A DNA stretch of 64,000 nt from Notamacropus eugenii (taxonomy: Eukaryota; Chordata; Mammalia; Diprotodontia; Macropodidae), in NCBI RefSeq assembly GCF_028372415.1, contig NC_092876.1, positions 60,536,385 through 60,600,384 of the forward strand, written 5' to 3'. Shown piece after piece: positions 11,261-22,400 of the stretch. Each line of letters opens with the position of its first letter. Position 1 is the first letter of the stretch. The notes beneath the pieces were generated by a model. It did no database searches, was not told where the DNA came from, and saw only the letters and a list, made by a program, of their open reading frames with translations. A program made the position numbers and the translations under genes.

Positions 11261-11872
11261 CAGTGTCCTGCGTTAAAGCTGAGCCCGGCGCGCTGGCTGG
11301 GGTGGGAGGGAACCAAAGACAGAGCGAAAGGGGAGGGAGCGCCAGAGCTAGCGGTCCCGCCCGCTGATGCAGGCAGCCCGGGAGGTGGAGCAGCCGAGTC
11401 CAGGAGGAGTTCCAGCCGCCGCCGCCGCCGCAGCCCAGCTCAGCGATTACCCCACCGGCCGTCAGCTCCTCAGACGCCTCGCCTCGTCTCGCCTCCCCCC
11501 CGCCGCAGTCTTGGGGGCTGACGAGCAGAGCGCAGGGCTCCCCCCCTCCCCCGACCAGTCTCGGGACCAAAGCAGCTGTCGGTGCGCTGTCCCCCCTCCC
11601 GTCGGCTTTCCCAAGTGGGAGGGTGGCCAGAGCTCACTCGGTTCTCTCCTCCTCTCCACCCCAGCAGAAGCCGCCGCTCTGCCAGGCACCACCGGGCATC
11701 TACGCGGCCGGCCAGGAAGCTCGAGAGGCCAGCCTCAGCGCGTATACGGAATCCGCAGGCTGGGCCTTGCCCAGAGTCAGAGACTCTGCCCCCGGCCCCT
11801 CGGGGCACCTCGGGGCCGGCTCCCCTGGGCAGGGCGGCCCGGACCCGCTCATCGCCAGCAGCCGCCGCCACA

Positions 11873-12679
11873 ATGCTGCCTTGGAGACGGAGCAAGTTCG
11901 TGTTGGTGGAGGATGAGACCAAGCGCAAGGGGAAAAGCCTGAGTCCCCGGCTTGCCTACACATCGCTGCTCTCCACCTTCCTGCGCTCCTGCCCGGACCT
12001 GCTGCCCGACTGGCCCCTGGAGCGCTTGGGGAGGGTCTTCCGCAGCAGGCGCCAAAAAGTGGAGCTCAACAAGGAGGACCCCCACTTACACCGTATGGTA
12101 CCTGGGCAACGCCGTCACCCTGCACGCTAAAGGCGACGGCTGCACGGATGACGCCGTGGGCAAGATCTGGGCGCGGAGCGGGCCGGCGGGGGGCACCAAG
12201 ATGAAGCTGACGCTGGGACCCCCCACGGCATCCGCATGCAGCCCTGCGAGCGCACCGGGAGCTCCGGGGCGCGGCGGCCGGCGCACGCCTACCTGCTGCC
12301 GCGCATCACCTACTGCGCCGCGGACCGCCGCCACCCGCGCGTCTTCGCCTGGGTGTATCGCCACCAGGCGCGCCACAAGGCCGTGGTTCTGCGCTGCCAC
12401 GCCGTGCTGCTGGCGCGGGCGCACAAGGCGAGGGCCCTGGCGCGCCTGCTGCGCCAGACGGCGCTGGCCGCCTTCACCCGACTTCAAGCGGCTGCAGAGG
12501 CAGAGCGACGCTCGCCACGTGCGCCAGCAACACCTCCGGGCGGCCGCGGGGGCCGCCGCCGCCTCGGTGCCCCGAGCGCCCCTACGCCGCCTTCTCAACG
12601 CCAAGTGCGCCTACCGGCCGCCGGCCGCGGAGCGCGGCCCGCGGAGCACCTCGCCTCAGCAGCATCCAGGAGGAGGATG

Positions 12680-12715
<36 letters not shown>

Positions 12716-13032
12716 AAGGGGCCCCTGGGAAGGAGCAGGAAAAGCCTGATTGGGAGCGAGACGTAGAGCACCGGGAGGCCCTGGGCCCGCGGGGCGAGCG
12801 CCCCGAAGTGCTCAGCTTGGCCCGGGAGCTGAGGACGTGCAGTCTGAGGGGCTCCGCAGCCGCCACTCCCCGGGGCCCCACCCCCCGCCCCTCCCCACAA
12901 GGGCTACTTGCTGGCCCTAAAACGCCCGGCCTTGGATTCTGCTGCACAGCAGCCCCTTCCCAGCCCCCTGCCCCCCCACCAGGCCCTGTGTGTTGTAGGG
13001 GGGTGTTAGTTGGTGCCTGGTGGCTAACGTAG
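11873..13032 (+). CDS. FAM43B: FAM43B, PTB/PID-domain protein (frame-shifted as given)
   Basis: Single-exon gene of the FAM43 family, whose members carry a phosphotyrosine-binding/PID-like domain; function is poorly known. The start is chosen because [14 protein letters not shown] at 11873 matches the FAM43B N-terminus as I recall it, with A at -3. The first 69 residues run to NKED. The PID part follows ([31 protein letters not shown], then [46 protein letters not shown]), then [13 protein letters not shown] and [16 protein letters not shown]. These pieces lie in three frames. The switches fall at C runs 12079-12083 (one extra C), 12219-12224 (two extra), 12477-12479 (one extra) and 12638-12640 (one extra). 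No stop arises from substitution. I infer sequencing error over an intact gene. The last ~50 residues are unlike the human tail I recall, so the true stop may differ from 13030-13032. Confidence 0.9.
12682..12711 (+). repeat. GAGCAG hexanucleotide repeat in FAM43B
   Basis: Five GAGCAG units encode alternating Glu-Gln in the acidic C-terminal region, where I recall human FAM43B having a mostly Glu tract. In-frame length variation is likely. Confidence 0.8.
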
Positions 13033-13945
13033 ATCGCCCTTGCACTCCCAACATTTCCCCAACTCAGGATCTCCTTCCTTCCCTTTCTCTGGCCCTCTCT
13101 GAACAAATATCACCCCTTGCCAACAGACCCCAGGCCCTTCCTTTCACCACACCTAGCCATCATGAGAAGGGATGGAGAGTTTCCAGAGATCAGGGATGGC
13201 TTATCCCTGGACCTAGGCAATGGAGATGTGGCTGCAACAGGGAGGCTTAGAACTGTGTTCTAGAAATCATCCTCCTCCTTCCCTAGGGAACCTGGGGTGC
13301 TTAACCTAAGGATGGTACTGTGAACTAGAGGATTGTAAGGAAACAACTGGGCCCCCTACTTCTCTGCTCAAGACTTGCCTCCAAGATGACTCAGCACCCC
13401 CACAGACTGGGAAGGGTGAGCAGTCCCTAAGACCCTCCCTACCCCATCAAGTCTCCAAAGGTTGGGAGCTACTTTGCCCTCTTTACTTTTCACCCTTCTC
13501 AGCCCCGCCACTAGAGGAGAGACTGGACAGAAAACCAAACCTATTGTAGTGGCACCTTCTTCAGGGCCCAGCAGGCTCTCACCAACCCTACAGGACTGCC
13601 GATCCCCCCCTCCCAAGGGTCCTTTTCAGGTGTAGGTGGAGGATCTCCCCCCCTTCCAATCTCCTTGGACCAGGATGGGGCACTGCAGGAGGTAAGGTGA
13701 CCACAGGGCAGGTGCTCCAGGCACTGGGGGCAGAGTCCCTCGATGGAAGACTGCCCCAAAGGGAGGGTCATAGAGCAGCCTTCTCTCCACGGAGGACAAA
13801 ATGAATGGGTATGCTAACCCAACAAGGAGGTGGGCACCTAACTGCTCCCAGGCCCCTCTACTTGGTGAGGTCACAGAAAGCCCAAAGATCAAGATGTCAG
13901 CTGCTGATCACTGATAAATAAAGTGGTTTTGCCTTTTGAGCACTG
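13033..13945 (+). other. Probable FAM43B 3' UTR
   Basis: Non-repetitive sequence between the FAM43B coding end and a good polyadenylation signal, with no further open frame. Extent is inferred from the signal at 13917. True 3' UTR start depends on which frame ends the protein. Confidence 0.55.
13917..13922 (+). terminator. FAM43B polyadenylation signal
   Basis: AATAAA followed within 40 bp by a G/T-rich stretch ('GTGGTTTTGCCTTTTGAG'). It is the first such combination downstream of the gene. Confidence 0.65.
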
Positions 13946-13979
13946 TCAAACTCCTCAATGGTCTTTGTCAGAAGCGCCA

Positions 13980-14560
13980 GTTTGTTTGAGCAGAATCAAA
14001 TTTAGAACTGGAAAAAATCTTAGAGCTTGTTCAGTCAGTACAGCATCATGATTAGAGTGATGGACCTGAAGCAGGAGACCCAAGTTCAAATCCCACCTCT
14101 GACACCAACAGGCTGTGTGGTCATGGGCAATTCGCCTCCCAGGTTCAGTTTCCTTGTCTATAACATGGAATTAATGATACCTGCAGTATCCCCAGTGTCT
14201 GGCATACGCTTATTGATCATTATTCCCCACTCAAATGGGAGGCTCAAATGGGATCATGTACATCAGCCAGTGAGTCACTGACCATTTATGAAGAGCCCAC
14301 TTTGTGCCAGACATTGTGCTAAGTGCTGGGGGTCCCCACTTTGTAAACCTTGAAGGACTCTATAAATGTAAGTTATTAGGATCATAAATTTAAAGACTGG
14401 AAGTCACCTAGTTCAACACCCTCATTTTACAGATGAGGAAACTCATGCCCAAAGAAGTGAAACACCTTGTCCAAGGTCATAAGGGTAGAGCATTGGGATT
14501 TGAACACTAGTTCTCTGATTCCAAACCTTTCCACTTCTCAGCACTCTATTAACCTGCTTC
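13980..14560. mobile_element. MIR and L2/MIR3 cluster
   Basis: 14030-14190 is a + strand MIR ('CAAGTTCAAATCCCACCTCT'). 14270-14345 is an 'AAGAGCCCACTTTGTGCCAG' type fragment. 14380-14560 is a minus-strand MIR-like copy ('CATTTTACAGATGAGGAAAC', 'CAAGGTCATA'). Confidence 0.7.
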
Positions 14561-15595
14561 TTTGGCTAGAGGTGATAGGGTTCACTCAGACCCCTGGAAG
14601 GTAAAGGAAGTTTCCAGCACATGACCCCTTTCAACAACTGGGCCTACCCCCTCTGGGAAAGGAGCTGTCATTATGCACTGAATCATACAGAATAGAGGGC
14701 ACGGGCTGGGCATGGGGCAATCAGAAAGTGAATGTTGCAGGGTACTGCAAGCAAGGGATGTGATTGTGTGTGGGTCTCTGCCTACAAGAATAAGCCATCT
14801 GCAAGAATGTCCATATAAGATGGAGTTTTGCTAAGGGTCAGGGGTGGGGGGTAGGGACACCTGCTAAGCTAGTTTGTCTGAAGACAGGTACCTGCATGTA
14901 CCTCTGGATGTTTCCAAAGGGATGCAGGAATGGGAGGAAAACATTGGCTAAAGAGCTGAGGACATTTGAGTTCTCATTCAAAAGAAGCTGTAGAAATATG
15001 GCCAAGCCTTTCCCAACTCTCTGCAGTCTTGAGATCCAGTATTTTCTCAATCCTATTTTCTAGCTGGGATTTGAACCTGGAGTACATAGTACCCAGAGGA
15101 ACACCATCTGCAGACTTCTTCCAGTGGCTCACCCAAGCATCTGCAGTTCCCCAGAGAAGAAATAAATGGGTGATGCTGGAAGCCAAGTCATACTGCTGTG
15201 TCATGCTGGCCCAGCAGCGGGCCAGGTCAGACCAGAGACTTTGGGAGGGGAGTATGCCAGGCAGGCAACCTCTGCTTGCTGGGTTGGGCAGTAGCGCATG
15301 TGGAGAAAATGGACGCATTGCTTTGCCCCCTTGAGCATTGTTAGGGGATAGTCTGATGTTAGACCCATTTTGCAGATGGAGAAGGTGAGATACCATGATC
15401 TGTACCTATGTACCATCAAAAATGAGATAGGATGTTTGGTATATACCCTGTGCCCAGACAGCTTCCTTCTCAGCTCAGGAGCCTCAACACTCCACTCTTT
15501 TAGTCTAAAGTACAGAATGTCATCTGGAAGAGACCTCAGTTTCCTCCCAGATCTTCCTAGATCTTTAAGATTCCTTCTGACTCCAGATCCTGTGA
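14561..15595. other. Unique intergenic stretch
   Basis: No repeat or exon is recognised. Open frames of up to 140 codons on both strands overlap one another and show no domain, so I do not call them. Confidence 0.45.
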
Positions 15596-15599
15596 ATAC

Positions 15600-15725
15600 A
15601 GAATGTCAGGACTGGGAGGGCTCTTAGAACACAGGATGTTAGAGCTGGGAGGGCCCTTAGAACACAGGATGTTAGAGTTGGGAGGGGCCTTAGAACATTG
15701 ATGGCAGAGCTCAAGGGGCCTTAAT
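15600..15725 (+). repeat. Short minisatellite, ~37-bp units
   Basis: Three to four units of 'TTAGAACACAGGATGTTAGA' + 'GCTGGGAGGGCCC' in tandem; same unit as at 8815-9215. Confidence 0.75.
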
Positions 15726-16220
15726 TTCTTCTTCTGTAGAATGAGAGAGGTTTTTTGTTGGTGGTGGTGGTTTTTTTTAATGAGAGAGACTAGATCGCTA
15801 AGATCCTTTTTCCAGCTTTTGTTCCTCCGAATGTTAGCCCAGAACAGAGTCTTGGAGCTGTAAGAATCTTAAAGATCATCTTTTCCAGTCCTCTAATGTT
15901 ACAGATAAGAAACAACTTGAGATCCAGACAAGTGTTGGTGCTAAAAGTCACACAGAGATTTAGTGGCTTATTAAGAACTAGAACCAGGTGTTCTAACTCC
16001 CAGCCAGCAGAGGTGTGATAGAGACTGCATTGGATCCATGTCTACCTCAGAGGCCCCTGGATATGGAACCATGAATAGCAACTTCTCCATGTGCCTTAAC
16101 TAACTTAGCTGAAAAATGGGGTCAATATGCTTTCACTTCAACCCCACAAGGTTGTTGGGAAGACCTTGCTTTGTAAACTTTTAAGTGCTATAGAAATGTG
16201 GGTACTTATTGTTTGCTCTC
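15726..16220. mobile_element. Old MIR fragments
   Basis: MIR-like pieces at 15720-15820 (+), 15860-16020 (minus) and 16080-16215 (+, 'AAGGTTGTTGGGAAGACC...TTATTG'). Confidence 0.55.
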
Positions 16221-16375
16221 TTTGCTTCCCCTAAGGCTGTACCAGACGTGGATCCCCTCCAGGCTGAATTCCTGGGCCCAGGTCCCACTGAGTGGCAGGC
16301 CCCAATTCACTCCTCCAAAGTGAGAGAAGCCCAGAGGCAGACCAGGGTCCTAGACCATACAGGGTAAAAAGGGAT

Positions 16376-16602
16376 GAAAACAAGCATTTATTCAGAGCCT
16401 ACTATAAGTGCGAAGCACTTTACAAATACTTCATTTGATCCTCATAACCCTGTGAGGCAGGTACTATTATTATCCCCATTTTACAGTTGAGGAAACTGAG
16501 GCAAACAGAGTGATTTGCCCAGTGTCACATAGTAAGTGTCTGAGGTGGGATTTAAACTTGGGACCCGCACTGTATCAACCGTGCCACCTAGCTGCTTCAT
16601 AG
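16376..16602 (-). mobile_element. CORE-SINE, nearly full length
   Basis: Minus-strand copy from the tail ('CAAGCATTTATTCAGAGCCT') through core ('GAGGAAACTGAGGCAAACAG') to the head ('GCCACCTAGCTGCTTCAT'). Confidence 0.85.
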
Positions 16603-17129
16603 GAGCAGAGGATTTTAAGGTTAAATGACTACCATTTTACAGATTTTAAAAAGTAAAGCTTGGAGAGTTAAGCAGTTTTCTCTGCATCCACGAAGGCAGT
16701 AACTAGCTGAGTCAGGATTCATACCCAGGTCCTCTGATTCCATCCACAGCCACAATGCTCCCTCTGATATGTCACACTATCTCTGTGCTGAGCCACTGGG
16801 CGCAGTCCTGCATGCTCAGATCATTGCTGTTCCAACTCTTCTGTCTTTGCTGTGCTTAGCAAGTCCCCTTGACCAGGACCCTGAGGGTAAGGGAGTGCTT
16901 TCCAAGAACACATTGACTAATGGGGAGTTATCAAGCGGATTCTCTTCTCAGTTGATCAAGAAACCTAAGAGACAAGGTCCTGTCCAAGAGTTAATCTCCC
17001 CCAATTCCATACTTATATCCAGAGGCACTTAGATGAGTGGATGTGTGCTTAACATCTGCTCACAGTTGTTGAAACAGATTCATCAAGGAAAGGAATTTGC
17101 CAGTGGTTCTGAAATGCTCTTCTGGGAAT
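16603..17129. other. MIR fragment then unique sequence
   Basis: A minus-strand MIR-like fragment spans about 16620-16760. From there to 17129 nothing is recognised. Confidence 0.5.
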
Positions 17130-17690
17130 CAACCAACAAACATTTATTAAGCACCTGTTGTGTACATGTCATTGGGCGAGATGCAGAGTATACAAACATA
17201 AATAATGACTCCTGATTTTAAGGACCTAACACAATAATACATGTTAGAGGTTCAAAGCTATGGTGACTCTCCTGGGCAGGGATGCCCTCTGTAGAATCTC
17301 AGGGTTCAGATGCCCCAAAGGTCATCTAGTGCAAGCTACATCTGCACCCAAATCCCTTCTGTAAAACTGTCATCTAACCTTTGCTAAAAACCTTTAGTAA
17401 TAAGAAACTTTGGGACCTTGATCATTAGAAAGATTTCTTTGTAGTCTAACCATTGCTCCTGGTTATGTTCTCTGAAGCCAGATGAAACAAGTTTTATATC
17501 TTTTTCACATAACAGCCCTTTGGATGAAATGGACGGATGGGTGGAAGGATGGGTGGATGAAAAAACATTTATTAAGCACTTACTGTATGCCAAGCCCTAT
17601 ACTAAGTATTGAGGACATAAATATAAAAGCAAAGACAGTTTGCCCTCAAGGAGCTTATATTCTAATCAATGGAGATACGCCGAAGAGTGT
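17130..17690 (+). mobile_element. Two L2/MIR3-type copies with spacer
   Basis: 17132-17230 ('ACAAACATTTATTAAGCACC') and 17560-17680 ('ACATTTATTAAGCACTTACT' to 'AAGGAGCTTATATTCTAATC') are copies of the same dispersed repeat. A short GGAT-like patch precedes the second. Confidence 0.65.
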
Positions 17691-17740
17691 TAGCCAGGGA
17701 GAAGCACTGTAGTCAGGAAATTTACAGGAATGTGTCTTTT

Positions 17741-18362
17741 TTTTTTTTTTTTGTAATTTTAATAATAAAGAACAAACTTTGCTTGCAGTCAGAAGATGTT
17801 CAAAAGTGAAGGAAAGCCAGTTTAAATAACACAGGATAATTACAGTCATGAGAAATCACATTCCAAAAAGGAAAGAACTGCCCCTCTCAAAATATATCCT
17901 GCAATGCCAACCCATCGATGGGTTGCCCATTCTATAAAATGGATTCCCATTCTATAAAAAGAGGACTGAAGGCATTTCTGTAAAAAAATATTAGCAAACA
18001 GAATTTTAGAATTGCAAAGGCTACTAGCAAGAGGAACACAGGGGAGACAAATGAGTAGAATTTCAAGAGTGGATAATCAATTCATTATTGTTTAGAAAAA
18101 AGAAATTGAATATATGACTATAGGAAGGAGCACCGAGGGATCATCAAGAGATTAAAAAATGCCTAAGGGTCTAAAGAATTAAGGAGAATTTAAAGAACCA
18201 GGAGGGTTAAGGTGGAATAAGAAAATTAATATTCTGTGGATTAAGTGCCATAAACCCAATTAATAGATCAATACTTTTTATGGGATAACATCATGAATAT
18301 AGAGAAGGAAGGAGTTGGAGATGTGCCTGGTTCATAGGTAAAAAGAAAAGGGATATATCAGT
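17741..18362 (-). pseudogene. Processed retrocopy of an unidentified transcript
   Basis: The ~620-bp insert begins with a poly-T tract (17737-17752), i.e. a poly-A tail on the minus strand, with an ATTAAA-like signal just before the tail. It is flanked by a perfect 14-bp target duplication GGAATGTGTCTTTT at 17727-17740 and 18363-18376. Read on the minus strand the duplication starts AAAA, as expected for L1 endonuclease. The body has no useful open frame and no repeat hallmark, so it is probably a 3' UTR fragment of a host mRNA retroposed by L1. Source gene not recognised. Confidence 0.75.
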
Positions 18363-18384
18363 GGAATGTGTCTTTTCTTCAGGC

Positions 18385-18955
18385 TAAATAACACCCAATT
18401 CCTTCAGCCCATCCTTCAGCCCTCCTCTGGGCCCAGTGAACTATTGCAACAGCCTTCTAACTGCTCTCCCTGCATTAAATCCTGCTCTTCTCTAATCCAT
18501 TCTCCACAGTGCTGTCACAATCATAGTCCTAAAACAAAGATCTGACCATGTTACTCCTTCTACAACAAACTCTAATGGCTCCCTATAACTTCTAGGATCA
18601 AACACAATCTTTTGTTTGGCATCTAGGGCCCTTCGTCAACTGGCTCCACCAATTTGATTTGGACATATCTTGTCATACATTTTATTCCCTCATATCTTTT
18701 TAGGTCTAGCCAAACTGGCTTCCTTGCTGTCCTTTCCAACATTTCATCTTCTTTCTCATGCCTCTGCCCTGGCAATCTCCGTGGAATGTACTCTGTCTTC
18801 CCCTCTTCCTCTTAGACTTCCTCACTTCCTTCAAAAGCCAGCTCAGTCATCACCTTCTACAACAGGCCTTTCCAGGTCTCCCCAGCTGCCAGGGACCCCC
18901 AACACTCACATGAAGTTCCTTGTGTTGGTTTTCTGTCTATTGTTAAGCACACGTT
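18385..18955 (+). mobile_element. L2 3' end
   Basis: Follows the L2 3' region in order: 'CTATTGCAACAGCCTTCTAA', 'GATCTGACCATGTTACTCC', 'TGGCATCTAGGGCCCTTC', 'CTAGCCAAACTGGCTTCCTT', 'CTTCAAAAGCCAGCTCAGTC', 'CAGGCCTTTCCAGG'. Non-coding. Confidence 0.85.
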
Positions 18956-18956
18956 T

Positions 18957-19032
<76 letters not shown>

Positions 19033-19181
19033 TCTCTGTCTCCTCCGTCTCTGTCTGTGTGTGTCTCTCTCCTCCCTCTCTTCTCTCTCTGTCTCTCTCC
19101 TCCCTCTCTTCTCTCTCTGTCTCTTCTCTCTCTGTCTTCTCTCTCTCTCTCCTCTCTCTTCTCTTCTCTCTCTCTCTTCTT

Positions 19182-19246
<65 letters not shown>
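18955..19246. repeat. (CT)n microsatellite inside the L2 copy
   Basis: About 290 bp of CT repeats with CTGT and CCT variants. It separates the L2 body (ending ~18955) from the L2-type tail at about 19277-19320 ('AGGCACTCAGTAAATGCTAA'), so it expanded within the element. The 209-codon open frame across it is low-complexity Ser/Leu and not a gene. Confidence 0.9.
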
Positions 19247-19250
<4 letters not shown>

Positions 19251-19324
19251 ATTTGCACATGTGCATCCCCAGAACCTGATCTATTTAGGCACTCAGTAAA
19301 TGCTAATTAATTGATTAATTGATC

Positions 19325-20800
19325 AATGACCTCACCTTGTTTCCCTTCTCTGAATGCCTTCCAGTTTGTCAGTGTTCTTTGTAAAAAGTGTGACCCAGGA
19401 TTGCACACAAGATGCCAGTTGCATTCTGCCCAGGACATGGAACTCTCACATCCCATCATTCCTTTCATTCTGGACACTACATCCCTCAACGCAGCACTCC
19501 CAGAATGAATTTCTAGAAGGGGAAGCTGAGACATCTCAGACAGCTTCCAGAGGAGGGCTGAAGGATGTACAGCTGCCCCGCCCCCAACCCCAGCCAGGGA
19601 TAGTTGGGAAGCAGACCTAACCTGCAGGACATGGGGGAGGGGGAGACAGGAAAGGACTAGATGATGTCAGGCGCTCCCTTGCAGCCGCAGATCTCCTGAT
19701 GTTTGAAAGCAAGAACATCAAAGCAGTTTCTCAGCAGCCCCGGTGGAGCGGCGGGCCCGGCTGACAGCATTTCCAAAGATAATCAGGCCTAATTCTGTCC
19801 TTATCCCAGGCCCCATAACAGTTCAGCTACATCCTCTTGACTCAGATGTGATTCCCTCCACCAGTCCTTTGAAGTGTGATTGAGGTTGGGAGCAGCAGCT
19901 TTCAAATCTGAACAAGGCAAACGCTTCGCTTCTCCTTCTCCCTTCTCTAGCCCTAAGGGATGAGACTACCAAGAATCCTTAATTACAGTATTTTCTTTTC
20001 CAGACAGACAGCAATACTGGAGGAAAATCAGGATGGGGGGGAGGGGGAGGGGCTACCCTGATGCCCACCCATCCCTTCTTCTTATAGGTGGAAATTAGGT
20101 TGTATGTATATCCAGGGGAACCTTGAGCTGAAACTACATTCTAAGGGGAGGCAGGAACCAAGCTGACTGACCGTCCCATGAGCCTCAGGCCTTTTGGCAA
20201 CTGCTGAGCATCTCTTCATGCTGTCACCAAGTTGGGGTCCCCACCTCGCCCAAGCTTAGAGCTTGGGACCCATTGATCTCGTTGCTCTCCCCACCCCTAA
20301 GGGACCCACACTCACTCTTACTACAGGCTTATCAGGACCGTGGGCGTCCTTGAAGCCTGACCCGAAAGTGACACCTAGTGTCTGGCGTGGGTCTTTGCAT
20401 TCACCTCGTGGCTCTTACCCCCAGGAATGTACATAAACCTCTTCCTGCCACCCCTACACCCTCCAAAGTTTTGCAAAAAAATCTCCACCCTAGGCTTATA
20501 TCTCCTGATATTTTTAGGATGGGAGAGGGGGATTTTTCCCCCCCTTTTTTAAAAGATTTGGAGACTGTCATGTGAATGGCCACATCTAAACTAAGCTGGT
20601 GATGTCATCCCACAGTGATGAAGAGTTTCAGATGTCTTCCTGTGAACCAGTGCTCTCCCATTGGCTCTGCCTGTGAGGAGGAGGGGAAAGGCCAGAGATC
20701 AAATCAGGCCCAGAAAGACGCAGGGGATTTCAATAAAAAGCCACTGTGTGCTCCACAAGCCCAGGAAATGGTTAAGAGTTGATTCACTGACCATCTCTAG
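19325..20800. promoter_or_regulatory. Repeat-poor stretch with clustered factor motifs
   Basis: About 1.4 kb with no recognised retroposon, unusual for this window. It contains a TCF/LEF-like ATCAAAG (19717-19723), paired GATA motifs (AGATAATC 19777-19784 and CTTATC 19800-19805) and an AP-1 site TGACTCA (19838-19844) within about 130 bp. Candidate enhancer only; short motifs occur by chance. Confidence 0.3.
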
Positions 20801-20802
20801 CA

Positions 20803-21024
20803 CAGATTCTTAACCTTTTCTGGGTCATAGATTCTTTTGGAGACTGGTGAAGCCCAGAGTTCCCTTCTCAGAAGAATGTTTTCTGAATTTATAATTGAAA
20901 GAAATACTAAATTTCAGTTAGAGGTTAGGAAAAATAGAGATGTCATTTTTTTCCCCATCCAAGTTCACAGACCTCCTGATGTCAGTCAATGAGGGAAGGA
21001 TAGACCCCAAGTTAAGAACACTTG
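20803..21024. mobile_element. hAT-type non-autonomous element
   Basis: Imperfect terminal inverted repeats ('CAGATTCTTAACC' left, 'AAGTTAAGAACACTTG' right) bracket sequence shared with several other copies here ('TTTGGAGACTGGTGAAGCC'). Confidence 0.6.
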
Positions 21025-21680
21025 CTTTAGTCTGGCATGTCTCTGGGAAACCTAAGCACTGAGGAAGGAGATGTTTTAGCAAGCCAGCTTCCTCTTCCTC
21101 CCTGATTCACTCTCTTCCCCAAGTCTTTTCTCTTCCCTCCACTCCACTTAACCTCCACTCTCTAGTCACAACTCCAGAACTCCCAACTCCCTGAACTATG
21201 CTCTTCAGGATCCGTGGACCAAAGAGTTTGATCATCAACAAGGAACTAGTCTGGAAATACAAATCTGTGATTTCTCACTTTTGAGAGTTGCCAGGGATTC
21301 TGAGAAGTTAAGTAACTTTTCTATAGTCACATAGCCAGTATGCATCAGAAATGGGACTTTAATTCAATCTTCCCTCACTCCAACATCAGTATTCTATCCA
21401 TTATCACACTTTGTCTCTCAAATTCTTTATGGTGATTAAAGACATATGTGTGTATATAAATATATGCTGTAGATATACTATGTTAAGAGTTATGAAATAC
21501 TAAATTAATTGTTGACTAATTCAAGTTGAGAATCACCCAAAGGACAATGGAGAGATGTGTGATAGATATAAGCAAGCTGCAAAACATCACTAAAGAAAAA
21601 CTGCACAGGGAAAAATGGATCGAACATCATCCAAGAGGTGGATGGACAGAAAAGAAGGTGGGCCTACCATGTTCCTAGGC
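21025..21680. other. Intergenic; one MIR fragment
   Basis: A minus-strand MIR piece lies at about 21300-21415. The rest is not recognised. Confidence 0.4.
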
Positions 21681-21866
21681 CAAGGACTCTCACCCATTGC
21701 TGTGACATGGCCCCCTTTGGCAGACTGGTGAAGTCTATGGAAGAATGTTTTCCTTCTTAGAAGAATTGTTTTTATATGCATAAAATAAAACCAAAGGTTA
21801 GAAAATGAAGATGTAATTTTTCCATCCAAATTCACAGGACCCCCAAATTTGGGACCTCTAGTTTAG
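21681..21866. mobile_element. Second hAT-type copy
   Basis: Shares 'CCTTTGGCAGACTGGTGAAG' and the following T/A-rich body and 'CCAAATTCACAGGACCCC' end with the element at 20803-21024. Terminal repeats are decayed. Confidence 0.55.
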
Positions 21867-22134
21867 GGTAAAGGACATACTCCATATTCCAATAATGTCA
21901 CGAATGCTAGGGGAATGTCCCTAATGTGTTGGGAGAATTCTCTTTGGAAGATTTGAGGGAGGAGAGCACAGCAAAGAGTTGCACAGGATGAGAAAGTATG
22001 GCCTCTGTATTATTGAAGGGAATGTGCACATTGGTGAGATCACAGATCCAGAGAGAGAAAGAGGAATATATTATGTTATATTTGAAATAATTCTATATGC
22101 AATTTGTCATACTTGTCAGAGAGTCTAGTCTTAA
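21867..22134. other. Intergenic, nothing recognised
   Basis: Short unique stretch between repeats. Confidence 0.4.
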
Positions 22135-22400
22135 TAATAATGTTATTTACATAGAACTTACTCTATGCCAGTCTTATGCTAAATGTTTTATAATTATTAT
22201 TGCTTTAGATCTTCATAACAACTCTGGGAGATAGGTGCTATTAACAACCCCTTTTTACAGATAAGGAAACTGAGGCAGGCAGAAGGTAATTGACTTGCCC
22301 AGACTCCCATAGCTAGTAAGCATCTGAACCCAGTCTTGAACTCAGGTTTTGCTGACTCCAGGTCTGACTGTGTATCTACTACACCACCTAGTGGTCTTGA
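22135..22400 (-). mobile_element. CORE-SINE, minus strand
   Basis: Reversed tail ('ACTTACTCTATGCCAGTCTT'), core ('AGATAAGGAAACTGAGGCAG') and head ('CTACTACACCACCTAGTGG'). Confidence 0.8.

Larger units (their letters stand above)
10850..13030. promoter_or_regulatory. CpG island over FAM43B
   Basis: GC content and CpG frequency rise sharply against the AT-rich flanks and stay high across the 5' region and the whole coding exon. There is no TATA box at a convincing place upstream of 11873, so this looks like a dispersed-start CpG-island promoter. The inferred 5' UTR contains GCC-rich repeats at about 11416-11432. The upstream part carries a 21-base C run (10901-10921) and a 25-base G run (11236-11260), able in principle to form i-motif or G-quadruplex structures. 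Confidence 0.75.

Noticed and set aside
10856-12766. Several other long open frames on both strands in the CpG island
   Set aside because: GC-rich shadow frames of FAM43B and its promoter; only the conserved FAM43B peptides are supported.
14966-15396. 122- and 140-codon overlapping frames on opposite strands
   Set aside because: Mutually overlapping, no domain, no exon signals.
18670-19299. 209-codon open frame
   Set aside because: Made almost wholly of the CT microsatellite (Ser/Leu repeats) and L2 sequence; no domain.
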